A DNA stretch of 64,000 bases from Streptomyces sp. NBC_00690 (GCF_036226685.1 NZ_CP109009.1:5855501-5919500); one strand, 5' to 3'. Positions 28,584-37,660 are shown, counted from the stretch's first letter. The notes: generated by a model not told the origin, from the sequence alone. Program-made: numbers and translations.

Positions 28584-29945
28584 TCAGAGCAGCGGTCCCC
28601 GCGGCCTGGGAACCGGACGGTGCGGAAGGACCAGACGGGCCAGCGCCCCGCCGTCGGGCGCCTGCGCGAACCGCAACCGCGCCCCGATCACCGCAGCCTG
28701 ACCCACCGCGATGGTCAACCCCAGACCGTGCCCCTTGCTCCCGCCTTCCGTACGGAACCGGGCCGGGCCGTGCTCCAGCAGGTACGCCGGGTAGCCGGGC
28801 CCCCGGTCGGTGACCGTCACCGTCAGCCCGTCCACGGTCAGGACGACTGGCGCCCTGCCGTGCCGGTGCGCATTGGCGATCAGATTGCCGAGCACCCGCT
28901 CCAACCGACGCCGATCGGTCTCCACCGTCACGTCCCGCACCAGACGCACCTCGGTCTCGGTGCCCGATGCCCGCACCACCCGTTCGGCCAACCGCCCCAA
29001 CTCATGGACGTCCAGATCCACCGTCTCGCTGCCCGCGTCGAGCCGGGAGATCTCCAGCAGGTCCTCCGTCAGGGAACGCATCGCCCGCACCCGGTCCCGC
29101 ACCAGCTCGGCCGGCCGGCCCTCGGGCAGCAGTTCGGCAGCTGCCGTCAGGCCCGTCAGCGGGGTCCGCAGTTCATGCGCCACATCCGCCGTGAACCGCT
29201 GCTCGCTCAGCAGCTTCCCCTGGAGCGAGGACGCCATGGAGTCCAGGGCGACCGAGACCGTGGCGACCTCGTCCTGTGGGCGGGACGGGTTGCGCGTGCG
29301 CGGATCGTTGACCCGCGCATCGAGGTCGCCCGCGCTGATCCGCCGAGCCACCTGCGCCGTCAGATGCAGCCGGCGCGTCACCCGGGTCACCGCGAACGCA
29401 CCCACCAGCAGCGTCGCCCCGATCGCCAACACCGACGAACCGACGATCGCCCGGTCGAGGCCCGTGATGGTCCGCGCGCTGAGCGTGTAGTCGAGGCGCA
29501 CGAACAGCGCCCGACCGTCCGCAGGGCCGGCCGCCCACATCGTGGGGCGGCCGTCGTAGCTGCTCACCATGGTGCCGCGCTCGCCCTTGACCGCGAGAGC
29601 CCGCAGGGAGCCCGGTAGGGCCGCGTGGTCCACTCCGGCGTACGGCGGCAGCGGCTCACCGGCCCGATAGGCGTCGGTGACCTCCTCCAGCTTGTCCAGG
29701 GCCTTCTCCCTGGACTGCTCGACGGTCTGACTGGTGACGGCGGCATGGACCAGCGTCCCGAGCAGGGTCGCCAGCACACAGCACATGACCACGATGAAGA
29801 CGGCGGCCTTCCAGGTGAGGCTGACGGCCCAGCGCGGCAGCTCCCGCCAAGGGCGCCGAGGCTTGGGGCCGGAGTGCGTCTCGCCTGCGACCGCGTGCCG
29901 GTCGCGCCCGCCCCGGCGTCCGGGCAGCAGACGCCCGGCCTTCAC
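28584..29945 (-). CDS. Orphan sensor histidine kinase (CseC-like)
   Basis: A 453-residue kinase with TM1 (about 46-70) and TM2 (about 165-187), an extracytoplasmic sensor loop of about 95 residues, HAMP, the H-box VAHELRTPLTGL, the N-box NLIANAHRHGR, and G-boxes DRGPGYP and GHGLGLTI. No response regulator gene adjoins it. It starts with a GTG overlapping the stop of the lipoprotein gene (GTGA), so the lipoprotein is its likely partner. Its catalytic core closely resembles that of the kinase at 41540-42817, for example EQRFTADVAHELRTPL in both, suggesting duplication. Confidence 0.93.
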   Translation of the reverse strand: MKAGRLLPGRRGGRDRHAVAGETHSGPKPRRPWRELPRWAVSLTWKAAVFIVVMCCVLATLLGTLVHAAVTSQTVEQSREKALDKLEEVTDAYRAGEPLPPYAGVDHAALPGSLRALAVKGERGTMVSSYDGRPTMWAAGPADGRALFVRLDYTLSARTITGLDRAIVGSSVLAIGATLLVGAFAVTRVTRRLHLTAQVARRISAGDLDARVNDPRTRNPSRPQDEVATVSVALDSMASSLQGKLLSEQRFTADVAHELRTPLTGLTAAAELLPEGRPAELVRDRVRAMRSLTEDLLEISRLDAGSETVDLDVHELGRLAERVVRASGTETEVRLVRDVTVETDRRRLERVLGNLIANAHRHGRAPVVLTVDGLTVTVTDRGPGYPAYLLEHGPARFRTEGGSKGHGLGLTIAVGQAAVIGARLRFAQAPDGGALARLVLPHRPVPRPRGPLL

Positions 29946-30670
29946 CGTGGCTCCGCAGCGGAGCCGGTGGCGCCGGGTGCCGGTTCGTCTCCGGTCGCCT
30001 CGACCCGCACGATCTCGTCGCGCGTCGGCAGCATCGCGCCGTTCCGCGCGTCCCAGGACCAGGCCGTGCGGTACTCGTACCCCGGGATGCCCGCCGACAC
30101 CGAACGCAGCACGATGTCCCGGCCCGCCAACTGCACACGGACCAACTGGTCAGCCGTCGACATGATCCGCGTCAGGTCGTCGGAGCGCGCCTGGGGGCGA
30201 TAGACCCGAACCGCCGTCAACTGCTCGGGCAACTTGATCCCCACGATCAGCTCTTCCAGCCCGTCGCCGGTCAGATCGCGGTAGTACGGCGACAGCACCG
30301 GACAGACTTCCGGCTTCTTGTCGCACTGCTTGAGCTGGGCGAGCGTGCTCCGGAACACCCCGTCGGGGCCGGTGTACAACTCCGGGTGCGCCCTTGACTC
30401 GGCCCTGATCACCGCCACCGGATCCAGATCGCGCACCCCGGACGGCGGTACGTCGATCCCCGGGATCGGAGCGGTGTTCGTCTCGCCGTAGTCGTACGGG
30501 GGAGAGGTGACGGGTGCCAGCCCCGGCCACAGCTGCACCGGGCCGGTCGCGGTCGCCGTGGGTCCCGAACTGCGCAGCTCACCGGCTCCGCCGCATCCCG
30601 CGAGCAGTACGGCGACGACCGCTGTCAGCGCGGCGGCGAACAGCGGCAGACGGAGCGGGCGCGAAGGCAC
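29942..30670 (-). CDS. Lipoprotein co-transcribed with an orphan histidine kinase
   Basis: A 242-residue protein with a signal peptide and lipobox (LLAGC, Cys25), so it is anchored on the outer face of the membrane. A later segment (DLTGDGLEELIVGI) has the Asp-rich calcium-loop look of FG-GAP/VCBS repeats. There are two Cys at about 114 and 121 in QCDKKPEVC that may form a disulfide. The kinase gene overlaps its stop codon. By analogy with the CseA lipoprotein, which modulates the CseBC envelope-stress system, it may tune the kinase; this is inferred only from the arrangement. Confidence 0.85.
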   Translation of the reverse strand: MPSRPLRLPLFAAALTAVVAVLLAGCGGAGELRSSGPTATATGPVQLWPGLAPVTSPPYDYGETNTAPIPGIDVPPSGVRDLDPVAVIRAESRAHPELYTGPDGVFRSTLAQLKQCDKKPEVCPVLSPYYRDLTGDGLEELIVGIKLPEQLTAVRVYRPQARSDDLTRIMSTADQLVRVQLAGRDIVLRSVSAGIPGYEYRTAWSWDARNGAMLPTRDEIVRVEATGDEPAPGATGSAAEPR

Positions 30671-30800
30671 GGTCCTCCGGGGTGGCTGGGAATGACGGGC
30701 CCGACCACTTTATGCGCAGCGGCCCGTGCCCCCGATGGTGGGACCGAGCGAGACCGGTCCGGTGCCGGCGGTCACGGAGAGGTCCCCGTGACCGCCCTGC

Positions 30801-31127
30801 TCAGCGCTGGTAGGGGTTCTGGCCCTGCTGGCCTTGCTGTCCCTGCTGGAGCCCCCCGTACGACGGGCCTCCCTGACCGCCCTGCTGCCAGCCGTCGCCC
30901 TGCGCCAACAACCGGTCGGCCTGCTCCTTGACGAGCTTCTGCTCGGCCCCGCAGAACGTGCACTGCGTGGAGTACTTCGTCGAGACCGGGAACAGCGGCA
31001 CGAAGAACAGCGTGAACTTGGTGACCCGCTTGCGCAGTGCGTGCGCGGCCGGATTGCCACAGGACCCGCAGACGAGGGTCAACATCGCCAGCTGGTGGAG
31101 GTATCCCTTGGTACCGAAAATGATCAT
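30801..31127 (-). CDS. Zinc-ribbon protein with a Gln/Gly-rich tail
   Basis: A 108-residue protein with a CxxC pair in LVCGSCGN and a second in TQCTFCGAE, forming a zinc ribbon. Between them lies a hydrophobic FTLFFVPLFPV stretch that could touch the membrane. The tail is rich in Gln and Gly. The ATG at 31127 overlaps the stop of the HEAT-repeat gene (ATGA), so the two are coupled. Such short actinobacterial proteins are uncharacterised. Confidence 0.85.
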   Translation of the reverse strand: MIIFGTKGYLHQLAMLTLVCGSCGNPAAHALRKRVTKFTLFFVPLFPVSTKYSTQCTFCGAEQKLVKEQADRLLAQGDGWQQGGQGGPSYGGLQQGQQGQQGQNPYQR

Positions 31128-33313
31128 GTCGTCGGTCTCTCCCTGGTCAGCGCCCGCCGGCACAGGGCCAGCAGCTTCTCATCCCTCACGATGTCATGGC
31201 TGCCGTACCCGCCGTCGATGGCGTTGTGACGTCGGACCCGGCCCAGCTCCGCCCGCAACATCTCCACGGCCCCGTGTGCCCCGTGCGCCACCGCAGTACC
31301 ACTGTCGGCCGTCGTCTCTGCCAACCGCTCGGCGATCGGAACGCGTGTGAACGGCAGCGCATCCCAGGCGCCCGCCAAGACCGGCCACGCCCGATCGGGC
31401 TCGCCCGTGATCCGCCACAGGGCGAGCGCGGCATCCACCCGCGTCCAGGGGTCCGGCGCCCGCAGCAGCGCACTGAGCTCGGGCGCCGTCTCCCGGGCAG
31501 CCCCGCCCATGGCACCGAGTACCGAGGCCGCCGAACGTCGAGCCCCCGAGTCCGTTGATGACAGCGCGGTGCGCAGGGCGGGCAGTATCACCGTCGGATC
31601 GCCCTCCACCGACCACAGCGCACCCGCCGTCTTCGCCCCGAACGCACCCGACAGCGCCTGCGAGCCCCCCGCCCGCACCAACAGCGCACGCAGGTCCGGT
31701 ATCGAGGCACGGGCCGCCGGGCCGAAGGCCGTCAGCGCCCGCAGCACCAACTCGATCACCCACTCCCTGCGGTACTCCGGCGCACCCCTGAGCACCCTGA
31801 GCACCTCCGGGAGCGCCTCCACGGCCCGCAGCGCCGTCAGCCCGGACAGCACAGGCCCCGCCAGGTCATAGAGCCGGTGATCCAGTGCCATGTCGGCCAG
31901 CCGCCCGCGCAGCGCCGGTACGAGCGCGATCGCCGCACCGCCGAGCGGGTCCAGCACCTGCCCCAGGTCCTGAGGGGTCTCGGGCAGCTCCAGCAGACGC
32001 GCCAGCACCGGCACCGCCCGAGGGTCGCCCGTGCGTGCCAGAGCGGTCAGCGCACTGCCCAGCATCCGCGGGCCCGTGGCCCACTCCTGGACCCAGCGAC
32101 CGGGGTCGGCCACCACGAACTCCGCCAGCGCATCAGCCGCCGGCGCCGCGAGTGAGAACAGCTCGCCCAAGGTCACCGCGGCGGCATCGGCCAGCCTGGG
32201 CTCCCGTCTCGCCAGCTGGGTGCCGATGAGACCCACCAGCTCGGCGTACTCCCCGCGCCAGGTGCGCAGCAGGGCACAGCTCATCCGTACCGCGTCCAAC
32301 CGCTGCCCGCCGTCGGGGCTGCGCAGCTGGTCGGCCAGGAGCGCCGTGCGGTCGGTGACCCGGTCGCCCAGTCCGGAGTGGAGCGTACGCAGCAGATCGC
32401 CGGTCCAGGGGGTGGGGCGGCCGGTGACGAAGTGGCCCTGCTCCGGTCGCGATCCGCCCGAGGCGGACGGCATCACTCCGGGGGCCGCGGGAGCGCTGGG
32501 CTCGTCCCGCAGCTCGCGCAGGAGTCCCGTCACTCCGGTGACCACGTCCGGGGGCAGGGCGAGGGGCGCACAGCGGGCGAGTTGCGCGAGTGCGGAGAGC
32601 CGCAGGCCAGCGTCGTAGGTGCGGGACGGGCCCACGGGGTCGGCAGCGGTCGGGAGCGGAGAACCGTCCGGGCCCGGCGGTAAGGGGCCCGCGACCCCTT
32701 CGGGCAGTCCGGCCAGTTCCACCAGCCACTCCACGACCTCGGACGCCAGCCAGCCGTGTCGTAGCGCCACCCGGCCCGCCGCCTCCACACAGGCGAAGCG
32801 CACCTCCGGATCCTGCTCGATCTTCAGACGCTCCCTCAGCAGCCCCAGCACCAGTTCGGGTTCGCCGTGCAGCGTGGCGAGGGCGAGCGGGGCGGTCAGC
32901 CGTACGCCGCGGTCGTCGGAGTCGACGAGGGCGAGGAATACATCGGCGCTCGCGGTCACCGCCGATGCGGCCATGGCGTAGTTCGCCGCGTACTCGAACT
33001 CGGCGTCGTCCGGGTCGAGCTCGTCGTCGCCGTCGAGATCGATGCCGCCGATGCTGGTCAACAACTCCACGATGCCGCCGCGGTCCTGGACGGACGGGTC
33101 GCTGACGAGCTCCAGCAGGAACGGTATGCAGGCCAGCGTCGAGTCATAGACATCGCCCTGGTGGTGCACCGCCCCGTACATCCCGTCGAGTGCCGCCTCG
33201 CGCTCCTGTGGGTCCTGCGACGTCAACCCATGGAGCAATTCGGGCACATCGTCCGCCGGACCGTAGGCATGTTCCAGTGCGGCCCAGTCGACCTCGTCGA
33301 TACCCCCGAACAC
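31124..33313 (-). CDS. HEAT-repeat protein
   Basis: A 729-residue, all-helical protein made of HEAT/PBS-lyase-like repeats. The clearest are REAALDGMYGAVHHQGDVYDSTLACIPFLLELVSD near the N-terminus and GARRSAASVLGAMGGAARETAPELSALLRAPDPWTRVDAALALWRITG near the C-terminus. Such proteins are scaffolds for protein-protein contacts. No catalytic site is seen. The GTG at 33313 has GGAGGG 7 nt upstream and is preferred to the GTG at 33343. It is the first gene of a two-gene unit with the zinc-ribbon protein and is divergent from the NERD gene. Confidence 0.88.
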   Translation of the reverse strand: MFGGIDEVDWAALEHAYGPADDVPELLHGLTSQDPQEREAALDGMYGAVHHQGDVYDSTLACIPFLLELVSDPSVQDRGGIVELLTSIGGIDLDGDDELDPDDAEFEYAANYAMAASAVTASADVFLALVDSDDRGVRLTAPLALATLHGEPELVLGLLRERLKIEQDPEVRFACVEAAGRVALRHGWLASEVVEWLVELAGLPEGVAGPLPPGPDGSPLPTAADPVGPSRTYDAGLRLSALAQLARCAPLALPPDVVTGVTGLLRELRDEPSAPAAPGVMPSASGGSRPEQGHFVTGRPTPWTGDLLRTLHSGLGDRVTDRTALLADQLRSPDGGQRLDAVRMSCALLRTWRGEYAELVGLIGTQLARREPRLADAAAVTLGELFSLAAPAADALAEFVVADPGRWVQEWATGPRMLGSALTALARTGDPRAVPVLARLLELPETPQDLGQVLDPLGGAAIALVPALRGRLADMALDHRLYDLAGPVLSGLTALRAVEALPEVLRVLRGAPEYRREWVIELVLRALTAFGPAARASIPDLRALLVRAGGSQALSGAFGAKTAGALWSVEGDPTVILPALRTALSSTDSGARRSAASVLGAMGGAARETAPELSALLRAPDPWTRVDAALALWRITGEPDRAWPVLAGAWDALPFTRVPIAERLAETTADSGTAVAHGAHGAVEMLRAELGRVRRHNAIDGGYGSHDIVRDEKLLALCRRALTRERPTT

Positions 33314-33494
33314 GCCTGCCCCCTCCCACGAGCCGAGCGCCACAACTCCGCGGCAGAACTATGCGCCGGAACCCCGCGCTTGGGGAGAGTCTGCACCACA
33401 CCCATGGCCCCAAGGGGTTATTGCCCCAAAGGCCCCGGGGCTGTTCCCATGGATCCCACGAGCGGTTTCCGGTCGCGGGGGTTGGAGCGGTGCC

Positions 33495-34532
33495 ATGGCG
33501 TTGTTACGGGTCACACCAGCACTCTGGGAGGGCCGCACCCGGCTCTACGTCAGCTTGGCGAACGGCCGGCACGTCGCCTGGTACGACAGCGGGGGCGATG
33601 GGGGTGACGAAGCCCGGCCTCCCCACCCTGCCCGGTCCGGCCACCCTGCCCGGTCCGGCCACCCTGAACCCAACCACCCCGACCCTGCCGACCCTTACGA
33701 TCCGCCCGATGTCCGTGAGGCCCGTGATGCCCGTGAGGTCGGCGATCCCCGTGGTGCCGAGCCCGTCGACACCCGGGAGGGCGGTCGGCCCCTGGCTCTG
33801 GACGCCCCCGGGGGCTGCGCCGGGCATATCAGTCTGGTCTTCGAGCGGTACCGCCAAGCCGTGCTGACCGTGCTCGCGCCCCATCTCACCGGTGCCTGGA
33901 CCATCGGCCCGCCCCCGGTGCCGACCTCCGCTGACCTGGTCAGGCTCGCCCTCCACCCCGATGACGACCTGGCGCCCAACCGGCCGGGGGAGACGATCCA
34001 CGCCGAACTGGACCTGCCGACCGGAACGGCCCGGCGCTGGGGGCGCGATCCCCGCCGTCCCGCGCGGGCCCGACTCCGCGCCCATCAGGTGCTCGGCGCG
34101 GAACTGGAGCGACTCGACGCCGCGGGCTGGCGGGTCCTGCACGCCGTCCCCCTGCCGGGCGCCGACCGCATCGACCATCTGCTGATCGGCCCCGGTGGTG
34201 TGTTCGCGGTGCACACCGTGCCCGCCCACCGGCTGCGGCTGCGGATCGCGGACCCCGAGATCCAGGCCGGTCGGCGCGCGCCGGTGCCCTTGCTGCGGCT
34301 CACCCGCGGTCGCGCCGAACGCGCCTGCTCGGCCCTGGCGACCGCGGTGCGCCCGGTTCTCGCCGTGGTGGGCGCGGCGCGACTGGAAGTGCTGGGGGCG
34401 CCGGGGGACGTACGGGTGCTCCGGGAGCGCGATGTGGCGTCGTTCGCCGACCTCGGGGCGGTGCACAAGCCCGCCGACATCGCGGCGCTCCACGCACTGG
34501 CACGCGATCGCCGCACCTGGCTGCGCAGCTGA
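33495..34532 (+). CDS. NERD (nuclease-related) domain protein with a bldA-type TTA codon
   Basis: A 345-residue protein. A variable Pro/His/Asp/Arg-rich segment (about 35-95) precedes the NERD-like domain at about 195-300 (RLRAHQVLGAELERLDAAGWRVLHAVPLPGADRIDHLLIGPGGVFAVHTV). That domain has the conserved Asp/His and a hydrophobic strand as in nuclease-related domains; the catalytic Lys is not obvious. Codon 4 is TTA (33504-33506), read in Streptomyces only by the developmentally timed leucyl-tRNA of bldA, and it is the only TTA codon I noticed in the window. GGAG lies 7 nt before the ATG. Confidence 0.82.
   Translation: MALLRVTPALWEGRTRLYVSLANGRHVAWYDSGGDGGDEARPPHPARSGHPARSGHPEPNHPDPADPYDPPDVREARDAREVGDPRGAEPVDTREGGRPLALDAPGGCAGHISLVFERYRQAVLTVLAPHLTGAWTIGPPPVPTSADLVRLALHPDDDLAPNRPGETIHAELDLPTGTARRWGRDPRRPARARLRAHQVLGAELERLDAAGWRVLHAVPLPGADRIDHLLIGPGGVFAVHTVPAHRLRLRIADPEIQAGRRAPVPLLRLTRGRAERACSALATAVRPVLAVVGAARLEVLGAPGDVRVLRERDVASFADLGAVHKPADIAALHALARDRRTWLRS
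33623..33668 (+). repeat. 18-bp tandem repeat inside the NERD gene
   Basis: Two exact 18-bp copies (33623-33640 and 33641-33658) and a partial third encode repeated HPARSG residues in the low-complexity linker. The unit is a multiple of 3, so copy-number change would keep the frame. Confidence 0.8.
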
Positions 34533-34622
34533 TCCGGACGGGGCTCGCCGGTCCGGCAGGGCCGGGCCGGGGAGGGGAGGGTGGCTGGCCGGCTGGCGTG
34601 GACCTCTAGCGGCCGGGGTCCG

Positions 34623-35528
34623 TCAGCCTTCCGAGCGCACCCGGACGAACCGGGCCGTCGGCTCCCGCCGCCCCGCCGGCTGGAGCACCTCGACGAGCAG
34701 CGGTTCGACCAGCAGACGCACCGGCCCGAGCCCAGGTCGCTCCACCAGCTCGCCGAGGCGATCGCCCACCATGGCGCCGACCTGGTGGGACTGCGCGGCC
34801 GTCAGCCGGGGAGAGGTCTGCACGATCTGTCCGTCGGGCAGTTCGACCAGCAGCGCCCGTGGGCGGTCCGGACCGCCGAAGACACCGAGGAGGCGCCCGT
34901 CGCGCGTATCGGCGTGCCGGATCTTGCGCCATGACCAGGTGGAGCCCGGTCGATAGGTGGAGTCCAGGTCCTTGGCCACGATCCCCTCGACGCCCACCTC
35001 GCGCAGATCGCGGAACCACAGGTCCGCGGTGGCCCGGTCCTCGGTGGCCAGGACGCGTTGCAGCGGTGGTGCCACGGCTGCCATCACCTCTCCCAGAAGC
35101 GGCCAGCGCTCCCGCAGCGGGCGGTTCCTCACGTCCCGCCCCGGGACGGCCAGGACGTCGAAGGCAATGTAGGACACCGGCACGGCGAGCCGTTGCCGTT
35201 CGGTGGTGGACTTCAGCAGGTCGGTGAAGCTCAGCCGGCCGTCCCGGTAGGCGCAGAGCTCACCGTCCAGGACCGTCCCCGGCGCCAACCGCCGCCCCAG
35301 TTCGGCGGCGATCTCGGGGAACTCCCGCGCCAGATCCCGACGGGAGCGCGACTGGAGGAAGACCCGACCGCCCTCCAGTACGAAGGCGATCGCGCGGAAT
35401 CCGTCGAGTTTGACCGTGTACTGGAAGCCCCCGGGCGTACTGCCCTGCTCGGGGATCTCATCGACGGGACGCGGGCGCATCACCTCGACGGGCGGGCGCA
35501 GGGCGATGGTCGGGTGGCTCTCGTCCAT
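34623..35528 (-). CDS. ATP-dependent DNA ligase (NHEJ-type, stand-alone ligase domain)
   Basis: A 301-residue ligase with the nucleotidyltransferase motif I Lys40 in YTVKLDGFR, then LDGELCAY, a SYIAFDVLA strand, GVEGIVAKDLDSTYRPG (motif IV region) and the WRKIR motif V, followed by an OB-fold. It seals double-strand breaks in bacterial non-homologous end joining. In mycobacteria this domain is fused with polymerase and nuclease domains in LigD; here the polymerase is a separate gene 136 bp upstream and no nuclease domain gene is present. Confidence 0.93.
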   Translation of the reverse strand: MDESHPTIALRPPVEVMRPRPVDEIPEQGSTPGGFQYTVKLDGFRAIAFVLEGGRVFLQSRSRRDLAREFPEIAAELGRRLAPGTVLDGELCAYRDGRLSFTDLLKSTTERQRLAVPVSYIAFDVLAVPGRDVRNRPLRERWPLLGEVMAAVAPPLQRVLATEDRATADLWFRDLREVGVEGIVAKDLDSTYRPGSTWSWRKIRHADTRDGRLLGVFGGPDRPRALLVELPDGQIVQTSPRLTAAQSHQVGAMVGDRLGELVERPGLGPVRLLVEPLLVEVLQPAGRREPTARFVRVRSEG

Positions 35529-35664
35529 GGCGTCAGGGTGGGCCCGCCCGATGGCCGGTGCCCGTGCGGGCTCGCCGGGCCGGGCCGGTGCATCACCGGG
35601 ACGGCCCCACCGTGCACGGCTGAGGGAGGCTCCTACGGGCGACGCCTTTCGGTGCGGGGGTACC

Positions 35665-36540
35665 TCAGGGAAGGGGCCGCGCCCGGTCGGGGTCGGTGAG
35701 CGGGCCCATCAGATCCCCGTACCGGTCCAGTCGCGGTGCAATGTCCGCCAGCCGCAGCACCAGATTGCGGCGCGCCTCCACCTCTTCCCAGGTCAGGGGC
35801 GCCGAGACGGTCGGCTCGGCCCGCGCCCGCAGGGTGTAGGGGGCGGCGGTGGTCTTGGCCGCCGCGTTCTGGCTGTGGTCGACGAAGACCTTCCCGGGGC
35901 GCAGCTTGCGGTTCATCCGGTGCAGCACCAGATGGGGGAGGACGCTCTCCCCCTCCTGGGCGAGTTCCTTGGCGTACGCAGACACCTGGGCGGAGGGAGT
36001 GGGCACCAGCGGCACCAGGATGTGCAGGCCCTTGGACCCGGAGGTCTTGGCGTAGGCGTCCAGACCGTCCGCCGCGAGCCGCTCCCGCAGCCACAGGGCG
36101 ACCTCGCAGCACTCCTCGACTGAGGCAGGGGCACCCGGGTCCAGGTCGAAGACCATGCGGTCGGCGACGGCCGGGGCGGCGACCGTCCACTGTGGTACGT
36201 GCAACTCCACCACCAGATTCGCCGCCCAGACGAGCGAGGGCAGGTCGGTGATGACGACCTGGCGGGCGCGGGGGTCCTCCGAGCGCGGTACGGGGGCGGT
36301 CGTTACCCACGATGGCGTACCGGGCGGCGGATTCTTGGTGAAGAACAGCTGCCCCTCGGGGCCGTCCGGGTAGCGCAGGAAGGAGACCGGGCGGTCGTGC
36401 ACATGGGGGAGGAGCGCCTGCGCGGTGGTGGCGTAGTAGTGGAGGATCTCGCCCTTGGTGGTTCCGGTGGCCGGGTGGATGACCTTCTCCAGATTGCTGA
36501 GCGCCAGCCGCCGCCCGGCCACCTCGGTGATCGGCGTCAT
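35665..36540 (-). CDS. LigD-type polymerase/primase domain protein
   Basis: A 291-residue archaeo-eukaryotic primase-fold polymerase (PolDom). The metal-binding MVFDLDPG (Asp-x-Asp), TSGSKGLHILVPL with its conserved His, and KVFVDHSQN with the third Asp are all present. It fills in or extends ends during NHEJ, preferring ribonucleotides in known members. The ATG at 36540 matches the family start (MTPITEVAGRRLALSNLEKV); the longer frame to 36684 would run into ku. It is divergent from ku with a 58-bp shared promoter region. Confidence 0.95.
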   Translation of the reverse strand: MTPITEVAGRRLALSNLEKVIHPATGTTKGEILHYYATTAQALLPHVHDRPVSFLRYPDGPEGQLFFTKNPPPGTPSWVTTAPVPRSEDPRARQVVITDLPSLVWAANLVVELHVPQWTVAAPAVADRMVFDLDPGAPASVEECCEVALWLRERLAADGLDAYAKTSGSKGLHILVPLVPTPSAQVSAYAKELAQEGESVLPHLVLHRMNRKLRPGKVFVDHSQNAAAKTTAAPYTLRARAEPTVSAPLTWEEVEARRNLVLRLADIAPRLDRYGDLMGPLTDPDRARPLP

Positions 36541-36547
36541 ACGATGA

Positions 36548-36589
36548 GAATCGCATGAAAGCCATATATGCGTGTGAATCTCATGAAAG
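36548..36589. promoter_or_regulatory. Direct repeats in the shared ku / LigD-polymerase promoter
   Basis: Two 14-bp copies, GAATCGCATGAAAG (36548-36561) and GAATCTCATGAAAG (36576-36589), differ at one base and start 28 bp apart. They lie in an AT-richer stretch between the divergent start codons and are overlaid by an ATGAGA/TCTCAT inverted pair (36544-36549 and 36579-36584). They are candidate operator sites for a common regulator of NHEJ genes. Confidence 0.5.
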
Positions 36590-36598
36590 GGATCTAAC

Positions 36599-37660
36599 GT
36601 GCGATCCATATGGAACGGCGCGATCTCCTTCGGCCTGGTCAGCATCCCGATCAAGCTGGTGAACGCCACCGAGAACCACTCCATCTCCTTCCGTCAGATC
36701 CACACAGCGGACGGCGGTCGCATCCGCTACCGCAAGGTCTGCGAGCTGGAGGACAAGGAGGTCACGGCGGCCGAGATCGGCAAGGGGTACGAGGACGCCG
36801 ACGGCTCGATCATCCCCATCACGGACGAGGACCTCGCAGCCCTTCCCCTGCCCACGGCCAAGACGATCGAGATCGTGGCCTTCGTGCCCGCCGCCTCGAT
36901 CGACCCCCTGCAGATGGACGCCGCCTACTACCTGTCCGCCAACGGGGTCCCGGCAGCCAAGCCCTACACGCTCCTGCGCGAGGCCCTCAAGCGGAGCCAG
37001 AAGGTCGCCCTGGCCAAGTTCGCGCTCCGGGGGCGGGAACGACTGGGCATGCTGCGGGTCGTCGACGATGTGATCGCCATGCACGGGTTGCTCTGGCCGG
37101 ACGAGATCCGGCGCCCTGAAGGGGTGGCGCCCGAGACCGAGGTGACGGTCCGGGACGCCGAACTCGACCTCGCGGACGCCCTGATGGAGACCCTCGGCGA
37201 GGTGGACATGGACTCGCTCCAGGACGACTACCGAACCGCGGTGGAGTCGATGATCGCCGCCAAGGTCGAGGGCGGCGGGGCGCTGCCCGAAGCTGAACCC
37301 GCCGAGCGCGGCGGCAAGGTCATCGACCTGATGGCTGCTCTGGAGAGCAGTGTCAAGGCGGCGCAGGAAGCCCGCGGCGAAGGGGCGGAGGGCGAAGCGG
37401 TCGCCCGGTCCGGGAGCGGGTCGGTGGCCGAGGTGACGTCGATCAAGGGACGAAAGAAGACGGCCGCGAAGAAGACCGCCTCCTCACGGGCGCCCGCCAA
37501 GAAGACCAGCGCCAAGACCAGTACCAAGACCGGCACCAAGACCGGCACCAAGACCAGCACGGCCAAGAAAGCCGCGCCCGAGAAGGCGGCGAAGAAGACC
37601 GCGGCCAAGAAGACGACGAAGCAGACCACCCGGTCCACACCGAAGAAGCGCGCTTCCTGA
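36599..37660 (+). CDS. ku: Ku homodimeric DNA end-binding protein
   Basis: A 353-residue protein. Residues 1-255 are the bacterial Ku core (SIWNGAISFGLVSIPIKLVNATE, and KTIEIVAFVPAASIDP), which forms a ring on DNA ends and recruits the NHEJ ligase and polymerase. The C-terminal tail (about 285-353) is a Lys/Ala/Thr repeat region (TKTGTKTGTKT, AAKKTAAKKTT) resembling histone H1-like tails, longer than in minimal Ku. It starts with a GTG at 36599. It is divergent from the polymerase gene and stands alone on its strand. Confidence 0.97.
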   Translation: MRSIWNGAISFGLVSIPIKLVNATENHSISFRQIHTADGGRIRYRKVCELEDKEVTAAEIGKGYEDADGSIIPITDEDLAALPLPTAKTIEIVAFVPAASIDPLQMDAAYYLSANGVPAAKPYTLLREALKRSQKVALAKFALRGRERLGMLRVVDDVIAMHGLLWPDEIRRPEGVAPETEVTVRDAELDLADALMETLGEVDMDSLQDDYRTAVESMIAAKVEGGGALPEAEPAERGGKVIDLMAALESSVKAAQEARGEGAEGEAVARSGSGSVAEVTSIKGRKKTAAKKTASSRAPAKKTSAKTSTKTGTKTGTKTSTAKKAAPEKAAKKTAAKKTTKQTTRSTPKKRAS

